The translations under genes were made by a program, and so were the position numbers. DNA of 58,593 nucleotides from Clostridiaceae bacterium (GTDB lineage: Bacteria > Bacillota > Clostridia > DUPQ01): positions 1-58,593 of the forward strand of contig DUPQ01000024.1 in NCBI GenBank assembly GCA_012838235.1, read 5' to 3'. Shown in pieces: positions 35,417 to 43,916 of this stretch. Positions within the stretch are counted from its first letter, which is position 1; the number at the start of each line of letters is the position of its first letter. Under the pieces are notes generated by a model. The model saw nothing but the letters and a program-made list of their open reading frames with translations. It did not search any database and was not told the DNA's origin.

Positions 35417-36916
35417 ATGAAAACATATATTAAAGCGGGATGGCGGGAAAACAGCATAACACCTACAAAAAGAGCAAGTCTTGCGGGGCAATTTTATGAG
35501 CGCATATCCGAGTATGTGGAGACCGATATAACGGTTACTGCTTTGGCGGTATCTTCGGAATATGACCATTTTGTAATCTGTTCCTGTGATTTACTGTATG
35601 TTCAGGAATCTCTTATGGATAAGGTAAGACAAAAGATTGAGGGAAGATGCGAAGGGTTGGATCCCATGAAGGTAATCTTAAATGCAACACATACGCATAC
35701 TTCAATAGATTACGGTAATCCGCAAAGCAAGTACGGTTCCGCTCTGGATGTGTTGAAAAAATATGTACCGGAAGATTTTACCTATACTGAAAAAGTGCGT
35801 GATGACTCCATAATACAACCTGAGGAAGCCGAGATTTTTTTAGCGGACAGTATTGCCGATGCCGTAATCAATGCATGGAATAACCGAAAGAAAGCATATT
35901 TCTCCAATGCCTTCGGAAGAGCTCCCGTAGGTATGTGCAGAAGAGCGGTGTATAAAGACGGAACCGCTTTGATGTGGGGAGATACCCAAAGAGGAGATTT
36001 CATACATTTAGAAGGCGGTAATGACTCGGGAATAGAGTTGATATATTTCTATGATGAAAAAGAGCACCTTACCGGAATTGTTGCCAATATAGCCTGTCCA
36101 AGTCAGATATTGGAGCACAGAAGCTTCATATCTTCCGACTACTGGGGAAAGGTCAAAATACTGTTGAGAAAGCAATTGGGTCCCGATATATTCCTGTTGG
36201 CTCTTTGCGGTGCAGCGGGTGACCAATGTCCGAGAGACCTTATACGGTGGGTACCTCCGATAACTCCTATAGATGATCCGAATATTACGAGGAAAGATAC
36301 CGTCAAAAGGGTTGCAGACCCTTCCATGTTTGATATAGAGGGTTCGTGGAAAGCGGCAAAAAGGATAGCCAACGAAATAATCGACGTGTATTCCGAAGCC
36401 AAAGAACATGTTACCGTCAATGCGGTTATAAAACATGAATGTATTGATTTACAGTTACCGTTGAGAAAGGCGACAGAGAAGGAATATGAGTATGCCCTTT
36501 TCAAGATAAAGGAATTTGTAAAGAATAAAGAAAGTACTACATATGATTTTAACGATAAGGCAAAAATGCATGTGCACGCCGGTACCGTTGCAAGGTATAT
36601 GTATCAGCAGAAGGAAGATAAATGCAATATCGAGATGCATGTAATACGGATGGGGGATATTGCCATTGCCACCAATCCGTTTGAACTGTTTCTGGATTAC
36701 GGGAATATTATGAAGGCACGCTCAAGAGCATCGCAGACATTGATAGTTCAGCTTGCTTGCGGATGCGGTAATTATCTTCCTACCAAAAAGGCGGAACAAC
36801 ACGGTCATTACAGTGCATATATATCCAGCGGGATAACAGGGCATGCCGGCGGCAGGAAACTTACCGAAGTGACTTTGGAAACTATAGATAAATTATGGGA
36901 AGAGGAGGACAAATGA
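35417..36916 (+). CDS. Neutral/alkaline ceramidase-like protein in sugar operon
   Basis: 499 residues, no signal peptide. The motif LNATHTHTSIDYG (near 91-103) matches the zinc-binding ATHTHS region of neutral ceramidases, and LCGAAGDQCPRDLIRW matches their GD-S-PN region. Real ceramidases are secreted and have an added C-terminal domain, which this cytosolic protein appears to lack. Homologues of this type recur in bacterial sugar clusters. An amide or ester hydrolase acting on a sugar derivative is a guess. Coupled by ATGA overlap to the kinase gene; RBS is weak (AGAGACGACC). Confidence 0.65.
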   Translation: MKTYIKAGWRENSITPTKRASLAGQFYERISEYVETDITVTALAVSSEYDHFVICSCDLLYVQESLMDKVRQKIEGRCEGLDPMKVILNATHTHTSIDYGNPQSKYGSALDVLKKYVPEDFTYTEKVRDDSIIQPEEAEIFLADSIADAVINAWNNRKKAYFSNAFGRAPVGMCRRAVYKDGTALMWGDTQRGDFIHLEGGNDSGIELIYFYDEKEHLTGIVANIACPSQILEHRSFISSDYWGKVKILLRKQLGPDIFLLALCGAAGDQCPRDLIRWVPPITPIDDPNITRKDTVKRVADPSMFDIEGSWKAAKRIANEIIDVYSEAKEHVTVNAVIKHECIDLQLPLRKATEKEYEYALFKIKEFVKNKESTTYDFNDKAKMHVHAGTVARYMYQQKEDKCNIEMHVIRMGDIAIATNPFELFLDYGNIMKARSRASQTLIVQLACGCGNYLPTKKAEQHGHYSAYISSGITGHAGGRKLTEVTLETIDKLWEEEDK

Positions 36917-38325
36917 ATTTACTGGGACTGGATTTCGGCACAACTTCATTAAAAGCGGCGGTATTCAATAAAGAAGGTCAATGTCTTTTTGTCCACGAAG
37001 AGGCATATGAACTTATACATAATGACGGATTTATCGAATTTGATGCAAAAGAGTACCTTAATATACTCAAAAGAGCAATAAAAGCGGCGACCGATAAGTT
37101 TTCTATATATGCAATGGCCATAGACACGCAGTGCGAGACAATAATATTAGCCGACCAATCGGGCAATCCGCTTTGTAACGCCGTGGTATGGCTGGATGAC
37201 AGAGCGAAGCAGCAGGCTTTGAAGATAAAAGAAGATTTCGGTAACAGACAGGTATATGAAGTTACCGGCCAGTGCGATATATCCGGTATATGGCCCGCCT
37301 GCAAACTGCTGTGGTTCAAGCAAAACCGACCGGATATATGGAAAAAGACGGGAAAGATTTTTCTTTTGGAAGATTATCTGTTATATAACCTTACCGGAAA
37401 GTTTGTCACACAAAAGACTTTACAATCCTCCTCTCTGTATTTCGATATAGTTAACGGCTGTTGGTGGAAAACCATGCTGGATTACATAGGTATAAGTGAA
37501 GATATGCTTCCCGCTTTGTACGACAGCGGAGCATATGTTGGAGATTACAACGGTATACACATTGCAACATCGGCAATGGATCAGGCTGCAGGTGCAATAG
37601 GAGCGGGTGTATACAAAGAAGGAGTTATAAGTGAGATGACAGGGACTGCAATGGCCATATTCAGCCCGACCGATAATATGCCTTTATACCATGAAGATAT
37701 AATTGTTCCCTGCCATTACAATGCAACGACTAAATATGCCGTAATGCCGTGGATGCCTACGGCGGGAATGGCATTAAAATGGTTTAAGGATTGTTTTATG
37801 TACGATATGACTTATGCACAATTGGATATGCTTGCAAAGGATGCGCCTCCGGGATCGGACGGACTTATGTTTTTTCCTCATCTTTGCGGCTCCATTCATC
37901 CTATACTCAATCCTCATGCCAAAGGTTCATTCTACGGAATCGGACTTGCGCATAAACAAGAACATTTTGTTCGGGCTATATTGGAATCTATAGCATATAT
38001 GCTGAAAAGCTGTATAGCTTCTCTTGAATGTGATTTGGACGCAATACATTCCATTGGAGGGAGTGCCAAATCCGATATATGGTGTCGGATAAAGGCCGAT
38101 GTTACGCAAAAAAAGATTATTACTTTAAAGGAAAGAGAACCTGCATGCAAAGGAAGCGCCATACTTGCCGGTCTTGCAACCGGTGTGTACTCGTCGGTAG
38201 GGCAAGCATGCGAAAAAACCCTTGCAACCGACAGGGTGATACTGCCCGAAAGAGATGTATATGCGGGATTATATGAAGAATATATGAAAATAAATGAAAA
38301 AATATATGGAGGAGAGTGTAAATGA
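36913..38325 (+). CDS. FGGY-family carbohydrate kinase, xylulokinase-like
   Basis: 470 residues from the ATG behind GAGGAGG, overlapping the previous stop (ATGA); an upstream ATG at 36895 is less likely. FGGY features are the phosphate-1 loop LGLDFGTTSLKAAVF, the QCETIILAD and VVWLDDRA segment, the EMTGTAMAIF adenosine region, and the C-terminal IHSIGGSAKSDIWCRIKAD and ACKGSAILAGLATG. It should phosphorylate a ketose or polyol with ATP. Its place before an isomerase-like gene suggests the ketose product as substrate. Confidence 0.88.
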   Translation: MNLLGLDFGTTSLKAAVFNKEGQCLFVHEEAYELIHNDGFIEFDAKEYLNILKRAIKAATDKFSIYAMAIDTQCETIILADQSGNPLCNAVVWLDDRAKQQALKIKEDFGNRQVYEVTGQCDISGIWPACKLLWFKQNRPDIWKKTGKIFLLEDYLLYNLTGKFVTQKTLQSSSLYFDIVNGCWWKTMLDYIGISEDMLPALYDSGAYVGDYNGIHIATSAMDQAAGAIGAGVYKEGVISEMTGTAMAIFSPTDNMPLYHEDIIVPCHYNATTKYAVMPWMPTAGMALKWFKDCFMYDMTYAQLDMLAKDAPPGSDGLMFFPHLCGSIHPILNPHAKGSFYGIGLAHKQEHFVRAILESIAYMLKSCIASLECDLDAIHSIGGSAKSDIWCRIKADVTQKKIITLKEREPACKGSAILAGLATGVYSSVGQACEKTLATDRVILPERDVYAGLYEEYMKINEKIYGGECK

Positions 38326-39671
38326 GTAAAGTAGCATTTTTAGGATTCGGTGAAGTCAATACTCCGAGAGAATTGATTGTGAAGAAGTGTAAAAAAGCGG
38401 AGAATGCGTTAAAGAAAGAAGGGCTGGACCTTATAAGCATATATCCGATAACCGATGATTCCGAAAGAGAGGATGTGCTTAAAGCCATCGATAAGCTTTC
38501 AAAAGCATCGTTCGGTACCATTGTTTTGTGTGTTGCCGGATGGATTCCCTCACATGCAATAATCGATATCATCGAAAGATTCCGACATATCCCTATGGTA
38601 TTGTGGGGGCTTTGCGGCTGGATGGAAGGAGACAGGTTGGTTACCACTGCCGACCAGGCTGCAACCAGTGCGATAAGAAAAGTAATGGAAGATTTGGGAT
38701 ATTCTTTCAAGTATGTGTATGATATTGTCGGAAAACCCATGAATACCCAAAAGGTTGCGGATTTTTGTAAAGCATCGGAAGCGGCTGCCAAATTGCGCTC
38801 TTCCAGAGCGGGAATGATGGGTTACAGGGATATGAATCTGTACGGTACAATGTTTGATGCAATCAGACTTAAGAAGTATATCGGAACGGATATTGAAAGC
38901 TTTGATATGCTGGAAGTGAACAGAAGGGCGGAGAAGGTTACCAAAGAAGCGATTGACAATGTTATAGAGCAGGATATGTCTAAGTGGGTTTTCCTTAAAC
39001 CGTGTGATAGAGAGACAAAGGAAAAGGCGGCAAAATATTATTTAGCCATTTCGGATATATGTAAAGAAAGAAAGTATGAAGCCGTTTCACTGAAAGATGT
39101 CGACGGAATGAAAAAGTTTCTGTTCTATCCTCCGGCGCCCATATTCATGCTGCTGTCCGATGTGGACAGATTAAGTACAATTCCGGAGAATGACTCTTAC
39201 GGAATGGTTACTCAGCTTATGGTTAAGTATCTGACCGGTCAGTGCGGGGCATATCTGGAGTTCTATGAGTATATGGAAGACTGCGTTATAGCGGGAGTAC
39301 CCGATTATGTGCCCAAGGAGATAATAGACGGAGATACTCTTGTCATGCCTGCGGCTTTCGGACTGCTTTCACAAGGTATACTCAATGTTTCCAAGGTAAA
39401 GCAAGGTAAAGTCACACTTTACAGACTTGCGGAAAGCAAAAACGGTTTCTGTATGCACATAGTGCAGGGAAGAGCGGAATCACCGGGCAAGTGGGAAGAG
39501 GCCGGTTGGACTCAGCCTGCACCGCAACTTCCCGGACTTAAGGTTTATATGGACGATGTGGAAGCATTTACCTCAAAAGTAATGAGCCAGCACTATATAA
39601 TCGCATATGAAGACAATGCAGACAAGATGATAGATTTATGTAAATTATTGAATATAGAGGTAATAAAATGA
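38322..39671 (+). CDS. L-fucose/L-arabinose isomerase-like protein
   Basis: 449 residues. The N-terminal half is the Rossmann-like part of the family (LISIYPITDDSE, TIVLCVAGWIPSHAII, MVLWGLCGW). The middle has SSRAGMMGYRDMNLYGTMFD with acidic metal-ligand candidates. The end carries MSQHYIIAYED, whose histidine resembles the last Mn2+ ligand of fucose isomerase. It is shorter than FucI (about 590) and AraA (about 500). It probably interconverts an aldose and ketose. ATGA overlaps couple it to both neighbours. Confidence 0.78.
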   Translation: MSKVAFLGFGEVNTPRELIVKKCKKAENALKKEGLDLISIYPITDDSEREDVLKAIDKLSKASFGTIVLCVAGWIPSHAIIDIIERFRHIPMVLWGLCGWMEGDRLVTTADQAATSAIRKVMEDLGYSFKYVYDIVGKPMNTQKVADFCKASEAAAKLRSSRAGMMGYRDMNLYGTMFDAIRLKKYIGTDIESFDMLEVNRRAEKVTKEAIDNVIEQDMSKWVFLKPCDRETKEKAAKYYLAISDICKERKYEAVSLKDVDGMKKFLFYPPAPIFMLLSDVDRLSTIPENDSYGMVTQLMVKYLTGQCGAYLEFYEYMEDCVIAGVPDYVPKEIIDGDTLVMPAAFGLLSQGILNVSKVKQGKVTLYRLAESKNGFCMHIVQGRAESPGKWEEAGWTQPAPQLPGLKVYMDDVEAFTSKVMSQHYIIAYEDNADKMIDLCKLLNIEVIK

Positions 39672-40261
39672 GTAAGGATGTTTTGCAGGCTGCTTATTTT
39701 TCTTTAGATACGGAGAAAAAGGAAATTTCAAGGCTTAAGGACTATCTGGATGAGCAATGCTTTTTAAAAGCGGTGGATGCTCTGGCAAACTGTAAGAGCA
39801 TTATGACGGTAGCTTCCGGTTCATCCGGAATTGCGGCAAAGAAATTTGCACATTCTTTATGCTGTATAAACAAGCATGCCATGTTCATGCCCCCGAGCGA
39901 GGCGGTACACGGCGGATTGGGTGCTCTGGATGAACAGGATGTAATGGTTATGGTGTCCAGAGGCGGAAAAACAGTGGAGCTTCTTCCTATTATTACCGGA
40001 TGTAAAAAAAAGAAGGCTATGCTTATAGGGGTAACGGAGAATGATCAGTCCATACTTGCAAAAAACTCCGACATATTGCTGAAACTGAGTATAGAAAGAG
40101 AAAGCGATCCTTTGGGACTGATGGCGACATCCAGCTATGTGGCTACAATTGCATTATTTGATGCATTGTTGGCTTCATTAATAGTAAAAACAGGTTTTAC
40201 CGCCGAGATGTTCGGGGTTATTCACCCCGGCGGAGCGGTGGGGGAACTGCTGAATAAATAG
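39668..40261 (+). CDS. SIS-domain sugar-phosphate isomerase (KpsF/GutQ-like, no CBS)
   Basis: 197 residues with one SIS domain: TVASGSSGIAAKKFAHSLCC, SEAVHGGLGALDEQDVMVMVSRGGKT and the C-terminal VIHPGGAVGELL typical of arabinose-5-phosphate isomerases. The CBS pair found in KpsF is absent. It may interconvert keto and aldo sugar phosphates, for example arabinose-5-phosphate and ribulose-5-phosphate. Starts by ATGA overlap with the isomerase-like gene; the next gene begins eight bases after it. Confidence 0.82.
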   Translation: MSKDVLQAAYFSLDTEKKEISRLKDYLDEQCFLKAVDALANCKSIMTVASGSSGIAAKKFAHSLCCINKHAMFMPPSEAVHGGLGALDEQDVMVMVSRGGKTVELLPIITGCKKKKAMLIGVTENDQSILAKNSDILLKLSIERESDPLGLMATSSYVATIALFDALLASLIVKTGFTAEMFGVIHPGGAVGELLNK

Positions 40262-40269
40262 GAGAGAAT

Positions 40270-40971
40270 ATGTATAAAGGACTTAAAATTTCCGCACCTT
40301 TTTTTGAGATAGGACCCAAAGCATATCTCTACGGAGAGAAAATGCTTGCATTGGCAAAGGTCATAGACAAGGTTGCGACTAAGTATGATGTGGATGTAAT
40401 AGTTACACCGCAGTATACCGATATATCCTTACTTGCGCACAATACCGAAAGAATATCGGTTTTTGCACAGCATATGGACTATCTGCCGGTAGGAAGGGGA
40501 TTAGGCTCGGTTTTGCCGGAGGCTGTAAAAGCGGCGGGAGCGGTGGGAGTAATGCTCAATCATGCCGAAAAGCCTTTGACCATGGAGGAAATAGACAAGA
40601 CAATCAAGCGTGCCGACGAGGTAGGCTTGGGTACGATAGTCTGTGCCGATACTGTGGAACAGGTTAAACAGATTGCCGGAATGTCTCCCAATCTTATTGT
40701 GGCGGAACCTACACAACTGATAGGAACAGGGCAGACTTCAGATATTTCCTATATAAAGGAAACCATTGAGGTGGTAAGGCGCATCAATCCCGATATAATG
40801 GTGCTGCAGGGTGCCGGTATTAAAGACGGGAATGATGTGTACAACATCATTAAAGCGGGAGCTATGGCAACGGGTAGCACTTCGGGGATTATGAAGGCGA
40901 AAGATCCGTACGCAATGGTGGAAGAAATGTTATACAACCTGCGTAAAGCATGGGATGAAATAAATAATTGA
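40270..40971 (+). CDS. Triose-phosphate isomerase paralogue (archaeal type, divergent)
   Basis: 233 residues, the length of archaeal TpiA. Shared landmarks are VFAQHMD (64-70), VMLNHAEK (94-101) with the catalytic-acid position H98, IVAEPTQLIGTG with base E146, and VLQGAGIKDGNDV. The usual N-x-K lysine strand is replaced by PFFEIGPKAY (10-19), so the active site differs at the phosphate end. In this operon it probably isomerises another short sugar phosphate, as EryH/LerI homologues do for erythrulose phosphate in Brucella and Mycolicibacterium. RBS AGGAGAG. Confidence 0.78.
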   Translation: MYKGLKISAPFFEIGPKAYLYGEKMLALAKVIDKVATKYDVDVIVTPQYTDISLLAHNTERISVFAQHMDYLPVGRGLGSVLPEAVKAAGAVGVMLNHAEKPLTMEEIDKTIKRADEVGLGTIVCADTVEQVKQIAGMSPNLIVAEPTQLIGTGQTSDISYIKETIEVVRRINPDIMVLQGAGIKDGNDVYNIIKAGAMATGSTSGIMKAKDPYAMVEEMLYNLRKAWDEINN

Positions 40972-40990
40972 AAATAAAGGAGAATAAAAA

Positions 40991-41491
40991 ATGACTGTTT
41001 ACACGGGAACAATTGAAATGCAATCAAAGGACCATATGCCGGATTTTCACAACATCACCGATGAGGTTAAGAAGATAGTGGAGCAATCGGGGGTAAAGAA
41101 CGGTATCTGTGTGGTTTATTCGCACCATACCACATGCTCGGTAATGACTCAGGAGTGTTCGCATGACACGACATATTTCGGCAGAGAACACTTACAGCAA
41201 GATCTTATAAACATAATGGAAAAAATAGTGCCCACATGCAGGCATGAAGGCCAGTATCTGCATCCGGGACCGAAACACATAGAATTCGCTTTAACCTGGC
41301 CCGGCGAAGAGCCCAAAGGAAGCCTGAATACCGATGCTCATTTGCGGTCCTGTTTCTTCGGACGTTCGGAAACAATAGTAATAACCGACGGCAAACTGTC
41401 GCTCGGTGATTTCGGATTCATATATTTCATAGACTGGGATCAGGTTCGTGAAAGAAAAAGAGTAGCCGAGGTACAGATAATAGGGGAGTAG
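40991..41491 (+). CDS. YjbQ/UPF0047-family protein
   Basis: A 166-residue single-domain protein of the YjbQ family, long for it (usually about 135-140). Visible motifs are NGICVVYSHHTTCSVMTQEC and the tail LSLGDFGFIYFIDWDQVRERKRVAEVQIIG, where the family reads LGTWQ-like and PR..R. The histidine-rich HHTT loop is the presumed metal site. E. coli YjbQ has weak thiamine-phosphate synthase activity in tests, but the biological role is not settled. Placed last in the seven-gene sugar operon, 19 bases after the TIM-like gene. Confidence 0.83.
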   Translation: MTVYTGTIEMQSKDHMPDFHNITDEVKKIVEQSGVKNGICVVYSHHTTCSVMTQECSHDTTYFGREHLQQDLINIMEKIVPTCRHEGQYLHPGPKHIEFALTWPGEEPKGSLNTDAHLRSCFFGRSETIVITDGKLSLGDFGFIYFIDWDQVRERKRVAEVQIIGE

Positions 41492-41525
41492 TGCCGTATC
41501 CGTTTATCTCTGTATATAAAGGATT

Positions 41526-43112
41526 TTATTCGGCTTTCAGGACATATAGCCAGTCCTGGAAAGCATCCGCTCTGGGAAATTTCCATTTTCCCTCATTGTC
41601 GGGTGTTACATCTGCGAGATATGTTTCTTTCCCCGTTATGGGATTGAAGCGGTATGCTTTGTAATTGATGCCTTTTTCTATTTTCAATATATTTATATCA
41701 CCGAAGAAGCTGCCTCCGAAGAAAGGCTTGAATATGACACGCACCTTTTTGGGTATACCGGCTGCAAAATGTCCGTCACATGCATTCAATGAGCAGGGGG
41801 TTTCCAGCCATTCGGGATGATACCGAAATTTCCACCATTCAAAGGAAGTGAGATATTTCATGCAGAGCGATATCTGCTTTGCTCCTTCAAAATTCATCGC
41901 CTCCCTCCAGCTTATATTCCCCCAGTGAGCGCCGTGAGGAGAAGCTCCGTACGGCATCTCTTCGGAATTAACCTGCCATATACCGTTTGCTCCGTATGTA
42001 TGACCGGCCGCTCCCAACAGAAAATCCGACAGATACACATACCTTTGGGTATCGGCATAAGATGCTCCGCATATACCTTCAAAACATACTTCGGCATTTA
42101 TTGCGGGCAATACTTTTCTTTCCACCGCTTTTCGCACTTTTTTCATCTGCTCCGGTAACGCCGAGAAACCGCCGTGTCCCGACTGCAACATATTCAAATC
42201 CAGAAGGCTTCCGTCCTCAATCTGGTCATAACCGTCGCTTGCGGGGAACGGGTGAATGGTGATTAACCTAGCATAAGGATCGGTCTGCTTTATAAATACC
42301 GTCATATCGTTCCAGTCTTTTTTTGCCTTCTTGATATGCTCTTCATAAGGTACATTATGGTTATAGAAAGGCATGTCGGCTTCTCCTGCAACACACCAGC
42401 ACACAGGCATGGCTCCCCATCTGGCAATGATATACCTCCAGTGTTTTTTAAGTATTTCCTTACCCGCAAAAAACATGTAAAAACCCCAGGTGCCTACGAT
42501 ACAAGGCATAATGCCGTTCTCCACCAGTTTTTCTATACGTTCATCGGCTCTGTCAAAATACTCGGGATTTATTGCCGATAAATCTTCTTTCCAGGGAAAA
42601 CCCGCTTCGTTTTCTCCTCTCGGATCGAACATGGTCATATCGGGATACAGTCCCGCAATTATCTGAATAACATTAAAGCCTTTTTCTTTTCTGTCGTTAA
42701 GAAGAGTGCAAAAATCATCGGGAAACGGAAGTCTTTTTGTAAGTCCCATCAGCCAGGTATCGCCGAACCAGTAGAACGGAGTGCCGTCACTATGCGAAAG
42801 ATACATGTTTTGCCCTTTTCTGCAGACCGGACCGTGCAGATAGTACGGATTATCGGTTTTTTCTTTCTCTATTACCAGTTGACCGGATATGCCGTTTAAA
42901 GACTTATCATTGCTAACGGTGACATAGCCGTGTTTTCCGGGAACGGATATATCATATCTTGCTTTAAAAGTATTTCCTCCAGCCCAGAAGCCGGGTATTA
43001 ATAAATTGCTGCCGTCGGGACGAGTAAACTTTACATCAAAAGTAACATCATTGAAGAAATCCGTGCAAACGGCTTCCGATTTGAACACCAATTCTTTGAA
43101 CAGTTGTTTCAT
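41526..43112 (-). CDS. DUF5060-DUF4038 glycosidase, apiosidase (GH140)-like
   Basis: 528 residues. Residues about 8-80 form a DUF5060 beta-sandwich (DGSNLLIPGFWAGG), followed by the DUF4038 TIM barrel (GTPFYWFGDTWL, KGFNVIQIIAGLYPDM). Acid residues fitting the pair of catalytic groups occur in WCVAGEAD and PAINAEVCFEGICG. A short beta domain ends it. Characterised DUF4038 members release apiose from rhamnogalacturonan II. No signal peptide, so imported oligosaccharides are likely substrates. It is convergent with the seven-gene sugar operon, with 34 bases between stops. Confidence 0.82.
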   Translation of the reverse strand: MKQLFKELVFKSEAVCTDFFNDVTFDVKFTRPDGSNLLIPGFWAGGNTFKARYDISVPGKHGYVTVSNDKSLNGISGQLVIEKEKTDNPYYLHGPVCRKGQNMYLSHSDGTPFYWFGDTWLMGLTKRLPFPDDFCTLLNDRKEKGFNVIQIIAGLYPDMTMFDPRGENEAGFPWKEDLSAINPEYFDRADERIEKLVENGIMPCIVGTWGFYMFFAGKEILKKHWRYIIARWGAMPVCWCVAGEADMPFYNHNVPYEEHIKKAKKDWNDMTVFIKQTDPYARLITIHPFPASDGYDQIEDGSLLDLNMLQSGHGGFSALPEQMKKVRKAVERKVLPAINAEVCFEGICGASYADTQRYVYLSDFLLGAAGHTYGANGIWQVNSEEMPYGASPHGAHWGNISWREAMNFEGAKQISLCMKYLTSFEWWKFRYHPEWLETPCSLNACDGHFAAGIPKKVRVIFKPFFGGSFFGDINILKIEKGINYKAYRFNPITGKETYLADVTPDNEGKWKFPRADAFQDWLYVLKAE

Positions 43113-43145
43113 AGTATTATCCCCTTTTTGAAAACTTACAGTTAG

Positions 43146-43174
43146 ATATTATTATGGAAGACATATCAAGTCAA
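43146..43174 (-). promoter_or_regulatory. Promoter of the DUF4038 glycosidase gene
   Basis: On the minus strand TTGACT (43174-43169) and TAATAT (43151-43146) are separated by 17 bases, 33 bases before the start at 43112. Confidence 0.65.
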
Positions 43175-43286
43175 TTGAATTGCATAATATCCCGCGAAAT
43201 TATCCGAAAACTCCCGCGGTGAATGTAATTATTTTGATAAAAAAAGTTAAATATTCAGCATATTTCCCACACAGGGAAATAGGTGG

Positions 43287-43315
43287 TTGACAAAAGCGTA
43301 GTAAAGCAATATAAT
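43287..43315 (+). promoter_or_regulatory. Consensus promoter of greA
   Basis: TTGACA (43287-43292) and TATAAT (43310-43315) match consensus with 17-base spacing. The predicted start of transcription near 43322 is downstream of the in-frame ATG at 43283, which fixes the greA start at 43349. Confidence 0.88.
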
Positions 43316-43348
43316 CTCACAATCCTAAGCATGAGAGGAGACCGTTGT

Positions 43349-43825
43349 ATGGCAGAAAAAAAGGTTTTGATGACTTATGAGGGTATCAAGGAATTGGAAG
43401 ATGAGCTTGCTACTCTTAAAGGTAAAACACGGATGGAAGTGTCCGACAGGCTTAAGAGTGCAATATCATTCGGAGATATCGCTGAGAACAGCCAGTATGA
43501 TGAAGCCAAAAACGAACAGGCACAACTGGAGGCCCGGATTATGTATCTTGAGAATCTGCTTATGAATGCCGAAGTAATAGACAGCGAGAATATTGATACC
43601 ACCAATGTAACTATCGGATGCAGAGTAAAAATATTGGATTTGGAATTTAAAGAAGAGGAAATATATCAGATAGTCGGTCCGACCGAAGCCGATCCGTTCA
43701 ATATGAGAATTTCCTATGAATCTCCGATAGGTAAAGCCATACTCGGTAAGGAAGCCGGAGAAACAGTGGAATTTGAAAGTCCGGCGGGCCCCGTTAAGAT
43801 TAAGATACTGGAAATAACGGAATAA
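43349..43825 (+). CDS. greA: Transcription elongation factor GreA
   Basis: 158 residues, the standard length. The amino-terminal coiled coil carries MTYEGIKELEDELATLK and the conserved tip IAENSQYDEAKNEQ, whose acidic residues enter the polymerase channel and stimulate transcript cleavage. The C-terminal FKBP-like part ends GKEAGETVEFESPAGPVKIK. RBS GAGAGGAG, eight bases before the ATG. greA next to lysS is a common Firmicute order. Confidence 0.95.
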   Translation: MAEKKVLMTYEGIKELEDELATLKGKTRMEVSDRLKSAISFGDIAENSQYDEAKNEQAQLEARIMYLENLLMNAEVIDSENIDTTNVTIGCRVKILDLEFKEEEIYQIVGPTEADPFNMRISYESPIGKAILGKEAGETVEFESPAGPVKIKILEITE

Positions 43826-43916
43826 TACCCGTACTCCGGTTGTGTAAATACAATAAATAAGTTATAATTTAACAGCAGTTCCTATACTAAGGGCTGCTGT
43901 TTTGAAGGAGAGACAA

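Noticed and set aside
43283-43348. N-terminal extension of GreA
   Set aside because: The consensus promoter lies inside it, so the message starts after this ATG. GreA begins at 43349 with its normal length.
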